Shown: positions 8,269-17,597, counted from the stretch's first letter. The stretch: DNA of 52,463 nt from B75-G9 sp964564905 (GCA_964564905.1 CAZMCI010000002.1:1-52463), one strand, 5' to 3'. The notes: a model not told the origin generated them from the letters alone. Translations and numbers: made by a program.

Positions 8269-9471
8269 TTATGGTTTATAGAACAGAGCGCCGATGTACT
8301 TCAACGTTTTCCTGATCCCGAGGTCACCGAGGACTTCCGGAAGTTCGGCCGCAAGAGCGCGAATCAAACCGCTGTGATGATCGAAGTCAAAGTGATCGAA
8401 GATAAGTTTCCTCATCTTTTCCTTTCTCAGGATATCCAAAACGGCAATTATATCCTCATCTGACATCTGCTCAAACACCTTCCTGACGCGTATGCCGACG
8501 TCAAACTCCAATCCGAATTCTTTTCTCACCATCTGATCGTAAACTTGAAGGGTCTTCTCATCTGGTGTCTCCTCCAGAGCCTTGGTGGCTACCTCTGATG
8601 CAATTTTCGCGCACGACAAACCAACATAAAGTCCTCCCCCGGTAAGAGGTTTGATGTGTCCAGCTGCGTCCCCAACTAAAAGCACCCTATCGGCATGCAT
8701 CCGGCGTGAACCCGGCTCTGGGATCAAATCTATACACATGCCCAGCACCTTTCTGCGCTCGACCTTTTTCGAAACCACCGGGTGCTTCTCGAGCATACGG
8801 TGAAGGAGGTATCTAGGACTCTTCTCAGTCGTCCCGAGCCCCACCCTGCACACATCGCCAGCCTTTATGAGCCAGCCGAAAAATCCCGGCGCAACCGAAT
8901 GCCCGAGATAGATCTCCGCCATGTCCTCCTTGGCTTCACCTATGACCTCGGCCTGAGCGCACTTCAAAAACCGGGCTGGTCCAGGTATGCCTGTCTTTCT
9001 GGCCACAAGCGAACTAGGACCATCCGCTCCTATCACCAGACGTGCCCTGAGCTCTCCGGAGTGAAGCCCGGCGAGCTTGAGGACCGGATCACCATCCAGC
9101 CTGAGATCCGTGCACCTGCTCCTGAAGAAAAATGTGGCCCCTGCCCTCACGGCCTCCCGTGCAATGGAACGATCGAACTCCGCCCGATCGACGACAAATG
9201 CTTCGACTCTTCCCCTGCCGAGCTCGATGGGTGCCCCCGAAGGTGGGTAGAGCATGGCACGACGTAGCCTTCCCGCCACCCATTCGCCCGGTCTGATCTC
9301 CAGTTCTTCCAGACCTTTGGCACCCACTATCCCGGCGCAACAAGCCGGATTGCCCACCTCACCGTGCTCCTCTATCACCGCCACGTCGAACCCCTGTTTT
9401 GCGAGAAGCCCTCCAACGAACGATCCGACAGGGCCTCCCCCCACCACGGCGACGTCCACGCGCATTTCCAC
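8269..9471 (-). CDS. Geranylgeranyl reductase family flavoprotein
   Basis: This FAD enzyme probably saturates the geranylgeranyl chains of archaeal lipids (digeranylgeranylglycerophospholipid reductase) at the membrane surface. The N-terminal dinucleotide fold is VAVVGGGPVGSFVGG. The family cysteine motif appears as ACCAGIV. The second FAD motif is DRVLLVGDAAGHIKPLTGGG near residue 280. Length, 400 residues, is normal. A second member of the broader family is at 46866. Which of the two acts on lipids cannot be settled here, but this one keeps the typical motifs better. Confidence 0.88.
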   Translation of the reverse strand: MEMRVDVAVVGGGPVGSFVGGLLAKQGFDVAVIEEHGEVGNPACCAGIVGAKGLEELEIRPGEWVAGRLRRAMLYPPSGAPIELGRGRVEAFVVDRAEFDRSIAREAVRAGATFFFRSRCTDLRLDGDPVLKLAGLHSGELRARLVIGADGPSSLVARKTGIPGPARFLKCAQAEVIGEAKEDMAEIYLGHSVAPGFFGWLIKAGDVCRVGLGTTEKSPRYLLHRMLEKHPVVSKKVERRKVLGMCIDLIPEPGSRRMHADRVLLVGDAAGHIKPLTGGGLYVGLSCAKIASEVATKALEETPDEKTLQVYDQMVRKEFGLEFDVGIRVRKVFEQMSDEDIIAVLDILRKEKMRKLIFDHFDFDHHSGLIRALAAELPEVLGDLGIRKTLKYIGALFYKP

Positions 9472-9521
9472 ACCTTATGGTTTTTTTAGGTCGTACCCAA
9501 ATAACGCTAACGAGTGATCAA

Positions 9522-10061
9522 ATGCTTGAGATCGCGGGATATGTGATCCTAGGCGTCTTTCTCCTGATGGCCCCAGGTTTTCTCTTCTCCTTGGTCCTGT
9601 ATCCCAAGCTCGAGAGCCTCGACTTTTGGTCCCGTATGGGGGTCAGCTTGGCGCTCGGAGTGCTCCTCTTGATCTACGTCGGGTATTTTCTCGCAAAGCC
9701 GGAAGTGGCGATGCTCCAGCTCTGGCCCTTCGTGGGGCTCACCCTAGGGGTATGCGCGGTGCTCGCCGTTATCGCGTATTTCAGGGGTGGGTTTGAGGTA
9801 CTTTTGACCTACACCCGGCCATTATTCAGGGTCATCAAGAAATTTAAGCCGAGGCCACGCAAACCACCGGCCCAGCCCATGCCAGAACCCGAGGTGGGAG
9901 AAAAATTAGAGAGGGAGACCGGAAAATCTGTGCAAAGAGAAGAACCTCAGGTTTCCCGCTCTGAAGGACAGCCCATCGAAAAAGAAACTTCTGAAAAAGC
10001 TCCAGAAGCTGATACTCCCGGCCCCAGCGTTCCTCTCGAGGAAGGAGGAGAAAAAAGTTGA
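9522..10061 (+). CDS. Membrane protein with charged cytoplasmic tail (DUF1616-like)
   Basis: The protein is about 179 residues. Three hydrophobic helices (about residues 3-26, 38-60 and 68-88) resemble the N-terminal part of the DUF1616 family, with the GFLFSLVLYP and LDFWSRMGVSLALG stretches typical of it. The last 75 residues are charged, rich in P, E and K, and look disordered. I chose the ATG at 9522, which starts at the first helix. Its stop overlaps the TTG start of pth2 by 4 nt, so the two are co-transcribed. No function can be assigned. Confidence 0.65.
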   Translation: MLEIAGYVILGVFLLMAPGFLFSLVLYPKLESLDFWSRMGVSLALGVLLLIYVGYFLAKPEVAMLQLWPFVGLTLGVCAVLAVIAYFRGGFEVLLTYTRPLFRVIKKFKPRPRKPPAQPMPEPEVGEKLERETGKSVQREEPQVSRSEGQPIEKETSEKAPEADTPGPSVPLEEGGEKS

Positions 10062-10417
10062 GGTTCAAATATAAACAAGTCGTGGTAGTGAGATCCGACC
10101 TTAACATGAGCCCCGGTAAACTTGCCGCGCAAGTGGCACACGGTTCCGTTTCCGCCGCTGAAAAGGCCAGACAGGAACATGGCGAATGGCTTGACGAATG
10201 GCTCGGAGAAGGCCAAAAAAAAGTGGTGGTGAAGGTGAGCGGAGAAAATGAGCTGCGCGAGATCCAAAAGAAAGCTAAGGAGGCCCGACTGCCCCACGAG
10301 TTGATTCAGGATGCGGGCCTGACCGAGCTCCCTCCGGGAACGTCAACTGTGCTCGCGATAGGCCCGGCGCCAAACGAATTGATCGACAAACTCACGCGCA
10401 ACCTCCCTCTTGTATAG
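10058..10417 (+). CDS. pth2: Peptidyl-tRNA hydrolase, archaeal/eukaryotic type
   Basis: The enzyme releases peptides from drop-off peptidyl-tRNA. The family signature is clear: KQVVVVRSDLNMSPGKLAAQ, AQVAHGS, and the C-terminal DAGLTELPPGTSTVLAIGP. Length is 119 residues. It starts with TTG inside the stop of the upstream membrane protein gene (TTGA), which shows translational coupling, and is followed directly by thiL. Confidence 0.96.
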   Translation: MRFKYKQVVVVRSDLNMSPGKLAAQVAHGSVSAAEKARQEHGEWLDEWLGEGQKKVVVKVSGENELREIQKKAKEARLPHELIQDAGLTELPPGTSTVLAIGPAPNELIDKLTRNLPLV

Positions 10418-11407
10418 GTGAACCACGTGAAGCTGAGCGATGTGGGTGAACGCGCCCTGATAAAAATCGCGCGTGAGGTGTGCAGGCGGGGAAGCAATGT
10501 AAGGATCGGTATCGGCGACGACGCTGCTGCAATCGATATTGACGATATGTGCTTGGTGGCAACCACGGATATGCTCGTCGCAAAAAGTCATTTCCCACCA
10601 AGGACCACACCCGAACAGATGGGGCGAAAAGCCGTCGTGGCCAACCTGAGCGATTTGGCCGCGATGGGTGCGGAACCTTTGGGGCTGCTCTTCTCCGTGG
10701 CCCTTCCGAGAACACTAGAAGTATCATTCGTTAAACGACTCGTGAAAAGTATGGACACAACTGCACGCATGTACGGCACATTCATCGTCGGCGGGGATTT
10801 GGACGAAAGCGGCGAGATAACTATCACCGGAGCGGCTTTCGGGATAACCCAACAACATGAGCTACTGAAGCGTTCGGGTGCCAGAGAAGGGGATTTAGTG
10901 GCAGTCACCGGAAAGCTCGGCGCTGCCTCAGCCGGTCTCAAACTCCTGCAGGAAAAGCTACCGACCAAGGGATACCAAACACTTGTAAATGCCCTGCTCG
11001 AACCCACCGCGCGATTGAAAGAGGGGATTCTCCTCGCTCGAAGCGGCGTGGTAACCTCGGCGATCGATGTCACAGACGGACTTGCGGCCAACCTGTGGCA
11101 GCTGACAGAAGAGAGCAAGGTAAAAATCAGCATCGATCGGGGTAAAATCCCGGAGCATCCGCTCGTCAAAAAATTTGCGGCCCGACACGGTTTTGATGTG
11201 GATGATTTCGTGCTATTTGGTGGGGAAGACTTCGAATTGCTCTTTACGGTCCGCCCGCGGAGCTGGGAAAAAGTCCGGCGGGCTCTCAAACGCGTGGGCA
11301 CGAGGGCTACTTTGATCGGACACGTAGCTAAGGGGAGAGGGGTTTTTATTCAGAGAGATGGAAAAACGCTGGCACTAGTGGACCGTGGGTATGAACATTT
11401 TAAATGA
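10418..11407 (+). CDS. thiL: Thiamine-monophosphate kinase
   Basis: ThiL phosphorylates thiamine monophosphate to thiamine pyrophosphate with ATP. The glycine/aspartate-rich N-terminus IGIGDDAAAIDI, the TTDMLV substrate motif, and DVTDGLAANLWQL followed by the FGGEDFELLFTV motif match the PurM-like fold of the family. Length is 329 residues. It begins with GTG directly after the pth2 stop, forming the last gene of a three-gene operon. Confidence 0.95.
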   Translation: MNHVKLSDVGERALIKIAREVCRRGSNVRIGIGDDAAAIDIDDMCLVATTDMLVAKSHFPPRTTPEQMGRKAVVANLSDLAAMGAEPLGLLFSVALPRTLEVSFVKRLVKSMDTTARMYGTFIVGGDLDESGEITITGAAFGITQQHELLKRSGAREGDLVAVTGKLGAASAGLKLLQEKLPTKGYQTLVNALLEPTARLKEGILLARSGVVTSAIDVTDGLAANLWQLTEESKVKISIDRGKIPEHPLVKKFAARHGFDVDDFVLFGGEDFELLFTVRPRSWEKVRRALKRVGTRATLIGHVAKGRGVFIQRDGKTLALVDRGYEHFK

Positions 11408-11536
11408 GAAAAAATACCTATTGGCGCTGACTCATGTGAATTTTGCATCTTCATGAAACAAACCCTGATGAACCTAGGGTAAACGTGCAGCTCAGAACCA
11501 CTTGCTGAATCAGCGAAATCCAAAATATGTGTGGTG
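11408..11536. other. Convergent gap between thiL and the 11537 gene
   Basis: This 129-nt stretch lies between two convergent stops. I see no gene, strong hairpin or U-tract in it. Confidence 0.4.
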
Positions 11537-12562
11537 TTACTCACGGACAAAAAACTCGAACATGCCCGCTCGCACTTCTTCCAGTGATATCAATCTCTCA
11601 ACTTTTCTTAGTTTAATCCCCAATCTAGAAGTAATGGGTTCGAGTAATTTGAAAACCTCTTCTTTTTTGGCCAACACTTCTTTTGGCAGATGTTGTATAT
11701 TTTCAATTGTACTCAAAAATTTGTCCATAAACTCCGAGCTATATTTTGACGGTTTCGCCAGATGGGCGTTCAGAACAAAACCCGAACCACGATCCACGAG
11801 CAAAAGTGTGCATGGATAATAGGGTCTCTCCCCTTCCTTTACGCCGCCGGGAAAGTAGAAAAAATCAACTTCCCAAATTCCTCGCCCGCGCGGGACGGTT
11901 TTCCCGATTCTTTCCAAACGGGCTTCGTCTATCGGCTCGGCCACAACTTCCTTCTCTAACGGTAGAGGCTCCAACCACTCGTCTTTCCACTTTAGACCTC
12001 TCCCTTCTTTCTCGGAGACTCTGACCAGATACTGATTTTCTTTAGGTGGAACGAGCATGTCTTTGTCTTCTTTGAAGCGGAGGGCGACCACAATTGCTTG
12101 TTGTAAAGCCACCGTAAGATACCTCGCTTCATCTTTGGTCAGATACCAAGGAAGATACCCAGGTCGGTAGCTCCGGAATAATGGCCAAGACTTGCGTCCC
12201 CTGAACTTCAGCTTCAGCTCTTTTATCACCCGAAAATCCGGCTCCCGCAAAAATTTTCTGTCCTCAAACGAAACCATCAAGCACTTTTGAACGTGCAAAG
12301 CATCAATGTCATCGGGAGAAATTTCCCCCGACTGAATTTTCAAGTATCCCTCCAATCCCTCCGTGCCCAAGTAAACTGCTAAAGCGTAATGTTGCCCAAG
12401 TCTCCCCATCACACAACAATAACCGATCTCACCGCTCTCTGGATTTTGAACCCCGAATATATCAGAATCCCACATCCAGTCCCAGCACCTTATTCTCTTG
12501 AATTCCAGCGCTGCGTCGTACAAGTTTTTCCATTCTTGAATAGACGGCGGCAAATCTCCCAT
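11537..12562 (-). CDS. Hypothetical protein, DUF7309/DUF6930-like
   Basis: The protein has 341 residues, is soluble and shows no signal peptide. The N-terminal 140 residues, with WDWMWDSDIFGVQNPESGEIGYCCVMG, look like the DUF7309 domain; the C-terminal half, with RPYYPCTLLLVDRGSGFVLN, looks like DUF6930. These two often occur together in uncharacterised prokaryotic proteins. The assignment rests on my recognition of the pattern, not on a search. A TATA-like AGATATATTG is about 35 nt upstream of the ATG. It stands alone next to a stretch of gene debris. Confidence 0.7.
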   Translation of the reverse strand: MGDLPPSIQEWKNLYDAALEFKRIRCWDWMWDSDIFGVQNPESGEIGYCCVMGRLGQHYALAVYLGTEGLEGYLKIQSGEISPDDIDALHVQKCLMVSFEDRKFLREPDFRVIKELKLKFRGRKSWPLFRSYRPGYLPWYLTKDEARYLTVALQQAIVVALRFKEDKDMLVPPKENQYLVRVSEKEGRGLKWKDEWLEPLPLEKEVVAEPIDEARLERIGKTVPRGRGIWEVDFFYFPGGVKEGERPYYPCTLLLVDRGSGFVLNAHLAKPSKYSSEFMDKFLSTIENIQHLPKEVLAKKEEVFKLLEPITSRLGIKLRKVERLISLEEVRAGMFEFFVRE

Positions 12563-12962
12563 TTTATCCTTACGTTAAGTTTTTTCAAGGGTTCAATATA
12601 TCTCTTCCCATCATAGGATTCTCGCTTTATGAACTACCACCACCTGAAGGAAATGGCTTCATGTAACTGTTCAAAGAGCTGGTGTCACAGTTCATACCCA
12701 ATTTCGTCAAACGTCCTGCAGGTATGCAAAACCCGTAAGGGTTTGGGCAAACGATAACGATCCACCTATCTTCCCTAGTGTCCGAGTGCATAGACACCGA
12801 AGCGGAGAATCCCAAACCCTGCGCATCATTTTTTGTCCTCTTTTTCCCTGTAAATTATGTACACATTTCTCTTCTTGGGATAGCGGATCATCATGAGAGT
12901 AAATTTAACATTTTTGAGCCAAGTTCTCAAATTTTCTCTTCAACTTTTCATTTACTCCACAC
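12563..12962. other. A/T-rich gene-poor region with small gene fragments
   Basis: Apart from the promoter of the 11537 gene I see no intact gene. Short minus-strand peptides have a protein-like look: one contains DRWIVIVCPNPYGFCIP (about 12700-12780) and one contains MMIRYPKKRNVYIIYREKE (about 12829-12900). Neither has family support or a good start signal. With the recombinase remnant next to it, this looks like decayed integrated DNA. Confidence 0.35.
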
Positions 12963-13205
12963 TTAGTATCCTCCAAGCGGCTCTATTACTGCAAACTTGC
13001 CTCCGGGTCTCAGGACCCTTATCACCCTCCTGCTCACGTGAGTGTATATCTTCGTCTCCTTTTGCCTTTTCCCCAGCGATTCCAGTAAGTGTCTCGGATC
13101 GGCCCCGCTTTCCAGCAAATATCGCAAAGCTGTGTTAGCGGGCGAACGGTTTTCGATCTTTCTCACCAAGTCCCTGGAAAACGCGAGCATCGGGATTGTT
13201 TTCAA
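12963..13205 (-). pseudogene. Remnant of a tyrosine (XerC/D-like) recombinase C-terminus
   Basis: A reading frame starting at TTG (13205) or ATG (13190) contains LRYLLESGADPRHLLESLG followed by KETKIYTHVSRR. This matches the end of tyrosine recombinases, which read HLLESG-D-R-I-Q-LLGH, then TTEIYTHV with the nucleophilic tyrosine. The tyrosine is kept, but the preceding LGHxS is changed to LGKRQ, and the upstream catalytic Arg/Lys/His-X-X-Arg parts are absent. Only about 50 residues are recognisable, so it cannot be an active enzyme. Confidence 0.5.
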
Positions 13206-13355
13206 TTTTCCTAACTGTTACCTCTGGCATCCTCTGCACACCTTTCTGGGCGAGACATTTCCACCATCCCGCCGGGGTTTAGACCACTAAAATGAAAAAG
13301 TCGTGCCTCCGCAACCCTCATAACTATACTTTCCATTGTGTTTCTGGGGTCAAAT

Positions 13356-14906
13356 TTGAATCTCCGCGCGATCATTGATGGTTTGAGCTTCCAAGAGAAG
13401 AAAGTCCTGATTACACTCCAGCAACTCGATGGGAAAGCGGAAGCCAGGGCCCTCGCCAAACGGGCGGGCTTTGATCAGTCGGCGGTGATGCGTGCTGTGC
13501 TCACCTTATCCGAACACGGTTTGGTGAAAAGCCAGGAGAAAAAATTTTCAAAGGCCATTCTTCTTCCTGAGGGTCAGGAGTACGCGCGCGATGGATTGCC
13601 TGAACGGAGGATGCTCGCGACACTGGCCAGCTGCGGATCGGGATCCATCGACGAAATAGCCGCCCAAGCCGGTCTGAATGAAAAACAAATGCACATAGCC
13701 CTCGCGTGGCTGAAACGCAAGGGGTGGGCAGAATTCCGGCGACAAGACGATAAAACGATCCTGAGCATCACCGAATCCGGGAAATCGGCTGCCACAGAAA
13801 AAAGCGCCGAGGAGCTCATCCTCGAGTCCTTGCTCTCCGGGCCTCGGGATACCAGTAAGTTACCCCCAGAGCTGAACGAAGCACTTCAGATTTTGGTGCG
13901 GCGGGGGTTAGTGGAAATCGATGAAAAAACAGAGCGGGAGCTTGAGCTTACAGAACTGGGGAAGCGGGTCCTCGAGCACGGAGTGGAAGCTATCGAGGAA
14001 GTAAGCGAATTGACCCACGACCTGCTCGTGAGCGGACGCTGGCGTGAGGTCAAGTTCAGACGGTACAACGTCACCGCCCCCGGCGAACCGGTGTATCCAG
14101 GAAAAATACACCCACAACAGGAAATCATAGACGAGCTACGCGAAATACTGCTCGAAATGGGTTTCGCCGAGATAAAGGGAAGAATCGTGGAATCTGAGTT
14201 TTACAATTTTGACATCCTTTTTCAGGCTCAGGACCATCCCGCCCGCGAAGTACACGACAGCCTCTCCATTTCCAGGCCCAGCAGAACCAGGTTGCCCCCT
14301 CGCCCGCTGCTCAGACGGGTGGCAGCAGCGCACGAGCGTGGAGTTGCTGGATCCACTGGGTGGGGCTACAGATTCGACCCAAAGATAAGCCAGAGGTCGG
14401 TGCTGTGCTCCCAGACCACCGCCGCCACCATTCGGTACCTCGTCTCACGACCGAGGCCACCGGTCAAGGTCTTTGCCATAGATCGTGTCTACAGGCACGA
14501 AAAAATTGATTACAAGCACCTGGCGGAGTTCTACCAGGCCGAAGGCATAGTAATGGATCGCGGCCTGACATTGAGAGATATGCTTGGGTACCTGAAACTT
14601 ATCGTGAACAAGCTTGGATTTGAAAAAATAAGGTTCAGGCCCAGCATGTTCCCGTTCACCGAACCTTCTGTCGAGGCCGATGTTTACCATCAGAAAAGAG
14701 GGGAATGGGTCGAAATACTCGGTGCGGGGATATTCAGGCCGGAGGTTGTCAACCCGCTCGGCATCGATTATCCTGTCCTGGCGTGGGGGATAGGCCTCAC
14801 GAGATTGATAGCAATACGGCTGGAACTGGAAGACATCAGAAGGATATTCTGCAACGACCTCAGGTGGATATCCACGCGTATCACCTCACGCTGGAGGGGC
14901 GGATGA
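13356..14906 (+). CDS. pheS: Phenylalanine-tRNA ligase alpha subunit
   Basis: PheS carries the class II catalytic core of the alpha2-beta2 enzyme. The N-terminal 200 residues hold winged-helix tRNA-binding repeats typical of archaeal PheS. Motif 2 is visible as FAIDRVYRHEKIDYKHLAEFYQAEG; motif 3 as LAWGIGLTRLIAIRLELEDIR. I favour the TTG at 13356, which has CTGGGG a few nt upstream and lies just after the start inferred from a TATA-like ATAACTATAC at about 13325. A GTG at 13338 is the alternative. The gene is followed directly by pheT. Confidence 0.95.
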   Translation: MNLRAIIDGLSFQEKKVLITLQQLDGKAEARALAKRAGFDQSAVMRAVLTLSEHGLVKSQEKKFSKAILLPEGQEYARDGLPERRMLATLASCGSGSIDEIAAQAGLNEKQMHIALAWLKRKGWAEFRRQDDKTILSITESGKSAATEKSAEELILESLLSGPRDTSKLPPELNEALQILVRRGLVEIDEKTERELELTELGKRVLEHGVEAIEEVSELTHDLLVSGRWREVKFRRYNVTAPGEPVYPGKIHPQQEIIDELREILLEMGFAEIKGRIVESEFYNFDILFQAQDHPAREVHDSLSISRPSRTRLPPRPLLRRVAAAHERGVAGSTGWGYRFDPKISQRSVLCSQTTAATIRYLVSRPRPPVKVFAIDRVYRHEKIDYKHLAEFYQAEGIVMDRGLTLRDMLGYLKLIVNKLGFEKIRFRPSMFPFTEPSVEADVYHQKRGEWVEILGAGIFRPEVVNPLGIDYPVLAWGIGLTRLIAIRLELEDIRRIFCNDLRWISTRITSRWRGG

Positions 14907-14907
14907 T

Positions 14908-16551
14908 ATGCCAAACATAAATGTAAATTACGGCGATCTCTGCAAATTGCTCGGTAGGCGCGTCGAGCTGGAGCGACTGAAATGGCATCTGATGATGCTC
15001 GGGATCGAGACAGAGGTATGCGGCGATGAGCTCAGACTCGAGATCCTGCACAACCGTCCCGACCTGTTGAGTCCAGAGGGTGTAGCACGTGCGCTGTCCG
15101 GGTTTCTCGGCCTGAAACCCGGATTACCCGACTACAAAATTGAAGCCTCCGGAATCTCGGTGGAGGTGGATCCAAGCACCAAATCCATCCGTCCGTTTAT
15201 AGCCGCCGGGGTGGTAACAAACGTTGAACTTACCGACGAAGCCGTGGCCTCGCTCATGCAGGTTCAAGAGAAGCTTCACGCCTCCCTGTGCAGGAATCGC
15301 CGGAAGGGATCGATAGGTGTCTACGATCTCGACAAAGTAACTCCTCCCATCACATACACATCCGTTCATCCGGAAGGCATCCGTTTCGTGCCTCTTGACT
15401 TTAACCGGGAACTGACTCCCGCACAGATTCTACGCGAACACCCAAAGGGAATCGAATACGGAAAGATAATCCAGAACCTGCCGAGGTACCCCCTTCTCCT
15501 CGATTCAAAGGGAACTGTACTTTCCATGCCGCCGATCATAAACAGCGAAGACACCAGAGTAACAAACAACACAAAAAGGTTTTTCATCGACGTCACGGGG
15601 ACGGAAGAACGTGTGGTGAATCAGGCGCTGGTTATACTGATGACCGGGCTCGCCGAACGCGGATTTAAGCTGGGGTCCGTTACGGTCAAGTATCCCAACA
15701 GGAAAATTCGCACTCCGTCCCTCGCGCCGAAAAGATGGAAACTAGATGTGAGACACGTAAACGAGACCATAGGACTCACCCTCGACCCGAAAAAGGTGGC
15801 AGAAATCGCCAAATGCATGCGCTACGGAATTTCTGGAATAAAGGGAAACTTAATAACGTTGCTTTCCCCAGCGTACCGGACCGATCTCATGCATGAGGTC
15901 GATCTAATCGAGGACATCGCAGTGGGATACGGCTACGACCGTCTTGAGCCCACACTGCCAAAAGTTGTGACGATAGGAGAAAAGGCCTCCATCGAAAAAA
16001 TGAGCGATAGGGTAAGACGTGCCCTCACCGGCCTGGGCTTCACCGAGATGATGACCTACACCCTAACGAACCCACACGTGAGCTTTGAATTGATGAGGAC
16101 AAGAGGGGAGGCAGTGGAGATAGCAAATCCCATATCAGAGGATTACACAATTGTCAGAAATTCGTTGCTTCCATCGCTCATGCTGGCCCTAAAGGAAAAT
16201 CGGCACAACCCCCTCCCCCAGAAGATCTTCGAAGTGGGCGATGTGGTGGTACTTGACGAGAACTCTGAAACCGGGGCAAGAAACGTGAGACGGGTCGGAG
16301 CTGCGGTGATCGGTGATGGGTTTGGGTTCACATACATCAGAGGGGTAGCCGAGGCCGTGCTGCGGGAGCTTGGTCTTGTGCTAGAACTCCGGCCAGTGGA
16401 TCACCCGAGCTTTTTGGATGGGCGTGCAGCCGAGCTAATAGCGAACGGCAGACGTCTTGGGATAGCTGGGGAGCTCCATCCAGAGGTCATCCTCGGATTT
16501 GAGCTTGAGCATCCTGTGTCGGTCTTCGAAATCGATCTTGAGGTAAAATGA
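14908..16551 (+). CDS. pheT: Phenylalanine-tRNA ligase beta subunit
   Basis: PheT is the editing and tRNA-binding subunit. At 547 residues it is the short archaeal form without the bacterial N-terminal EMAP-like domain. Conserved stretches include VNYGDLCKLLGR, the B3/B4 editing region with NRRKGSIGVYDLD, HEVDLIEDIAVGYGYDRL in the B5/B6-7 part, and GFTEMMTYTLTNP. The ATG is one base past the pheS stop, so the pair is a tight operon. It converges with spt4, whose stop abuts this one. Confidence 0.96.
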   Translation: MPNINVNYGDLCKLLGRRVELERLKWHLMMLGIETEVCGDELRLEILHNRPDLLSPEGVARALSGFLGLKPGLPDYKIEASGISVEVDPSTKSIRPFIAAGVVTNVELTDEAVASLMQVQEKLHASLCRNRRKGSIGVYDLDKVTPPITYTSVHPEGIRFVPLDFNRELTPAQILREHPKGIEYGKIIQNLPRYPLLLDSKGTVLSMPPIINSEDTRVTNNTKRFFIDVTGTEERVVNQALVILMTGLAERGFKLGSVTVKYPNRKIRTPSLAPKRWKLDVRHVNETIGLTLDPKKVAEIAKCMRYGISGIKGNLITLLSPAYRTDLMHEVDLIEDIAVGYGYDRLEPTLPKVVTIGEKASIEKMSDRVRRALTGLGFTEMMTYTLTNPHVSFELMRTRGEAVEIANPISEDYTIVRNSLLPSLMLALKENRHNPLPQKIFEVGDVVVLDENSETGARNVRRVGAAVIGDGFGFTYIRGVAEAVLRELGLVLELRPVDHPSFLDGRAAELIANGRRLGIAGELHPEVILGFELEHPVSVFEIDLEVK

Positions 16552-16737
16552 TTACCTGACCTTCAAAGCGTACTTTCCGGGTTTGGTGATATTGAGACGT
16601 TTGGCTATCTCGGAGTTTTCTACTTCCCTTATCACCACGTAACCCGTCCAATCTTCAGAAAGGGAGGTCCCACCACAATTCGGACATCTATCCTCTTCCG
16701 TGATAAAATTACAGTCTCGGCAGGCTTTCTCACTCAA
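16552..16737 (-). CDS. spt4: Transcription elongation factor Spt4 (RpoE'')
   Basis: Spt4 partners Spt5 to hold RNA polymerase on DNA during elongation. The zinc-ribbon cysteines are in ACRDCNFI and CPNCGG, followed by DWTGYVVI and the C-terminal PGKYALKVR. I chose the TTG at 16737, giving 61 residues. It overlaps the stop of the upstream rpo7 gene as TTGA and has GGGGGAGA just before it. A longer in-frame reading begins with residues unlike the family. Confidence 0.94.
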   Translation of the reverse strand: MSEKACRDCNFITEEDRCPNCGGTSLSEDWTGYVVIREVENSEIAKRLNITKPGKYALKVR

Positions 16738-17285
16738 GCTTTCTCCCCCTTGCGTGCCTCTTCGATCCACTCCAGTTTTCCGAGACCGGGCTGCCGCATT
16801 GTGAGGCCTATCTTTCCTCCCTTACCTCTCTTCAAACTCACGCTCACCACGCGAGCCCTCACTTTGTCACCCTCTTTCAGCGCTCGTTTGGACTCCTTGC
16901 CGTAAAGAACTCCCTTCTTTTTGTCGTAACTGACAAAGTCATCCATGACCTGAGAAACGTGAACCAGCCCATCTATTGGACCCAGACGAATGAAACTCCC
17001 AAACTCAACTATCTCGACAACCTCTCCGAGGACGACCTCGTTGATCTCCGGCTTGTAGACAAGCGCGTCGAACACGACATCGTGGTAGCTCGCGCCATCT
17101 CCCATTATGACCCTGCCCACACCGACCTCCCTGAGCTCGGTTATCGCCAAAATTGTACCGATGTCTTTGTCGGTCAGGCCCTCGTAATTCTTCTGGAGTA
17201 TGTCCATCACGGCCTCCTCCGTTGGCTCTGAGAACCTGACCGGAGGAACTCTGACGGTGTCCTCCACGGTGACTATTTTATACAC
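16734..17285 (-). CDS. rpo7: DNA-directed RNA polymerase subunit Rpo7 (RpoE')
   Basis: Rpo7 forms the stalk of archaeal RNA polymerase with Rpo4. The N-terminal RNP-like domain starts MYKIVTVEDTVRVPP. The S1 domain begins near residue 80 with GEVVEIVEFGSFIRLGPIDGLVH and ends at KIGLTMRQPGLG. Length is 183 residues. It is followed by spt4 with overlapping codons, the common archaeal order. A TATA box at 17331-17341 (read on this strand as CCTTTATAAGG) lies about 45 nt before the ATG. Confidence 0.97.
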   Translation of the reverse strand: MYKIVTVEDTVRVPPVRFSEPTEEAVMDILQKNYEGLTDKDIGTILAITELREVGVGRVIMGDGASYHDVVFDALVYKPEINEVVLGEVVEIVEFGSFIRLGPIDGLVHVSQVMDDFVSYDKKKGVLYGKESKRALKEGDKVRARVVSVSLKRGKGGKIGLTMRQPGLGKLEWIEEARKGEKA

Positions 17286-17330
17286 GCTCTCATCCCGATC
17301 TCACGATTTTCCATTTTCTTTTAACTCAAC

Positions 17331-17341
17331 TCCTTATAAAG
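17331..17341. promoter_or_regulatory. Near-palindromic TATA box between rpo7 and a possible RNA
   Basis: CCTTATAAAGG reads almost the same on both strands. It is correctly placed for rpo7 on the minus strand and would start a plus-strand transcript near 17357, at the left edge of a highly structured 230-nt gap. Confidence 0.5.
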
Positions 17342-17356
17342 GCTAGAGAACTGGGT

Positions 17357-17590
17357 TCTGCGCTGGTTTTGGAGCATGAGCCTACACGATTGATATCGCT
17401 TTTGGATGCGGGCCGAGACAGGGGTGTAAAAACCCACGAGGTGACGCGGATGAACCCAAAACGCCCGGCCTGCGGAGCGGGTTCTTAGAACGGCCTCAGC
17501 CTGAGCGGCCAAGTGTAAGAAACGCAAATCATGCGGAAAGTTCAACGAGCGAACGGGGACGCCGTTCTGACACTTGAAAGTTGATGAAGT
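17357..17590 (+). ncRNA. Possible structured RNA between hppA and rpo7
   Basis: The intergenic space is unusually long for this region and rich in helices. CAAGTGT (17510-17516) pairs with ACACTTG (17570-17576), enclosing GAACGG/CCGTTC (17551-17567) and CGCA/TGCG (17523-17535). Further left CGGGC (17409-17413) pairs with GCCCG (17463-17467), enclosing GGGT/ACCC. A TATA box is correctly placed at 17331. There is no U-tract at the right end, and strand is uncertain. I could not match it to RNase P RNA, SRP RNA or a box C/D RNA. Confidence 0.4.
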
Positions 17591-17597
17591 TAAAAAA

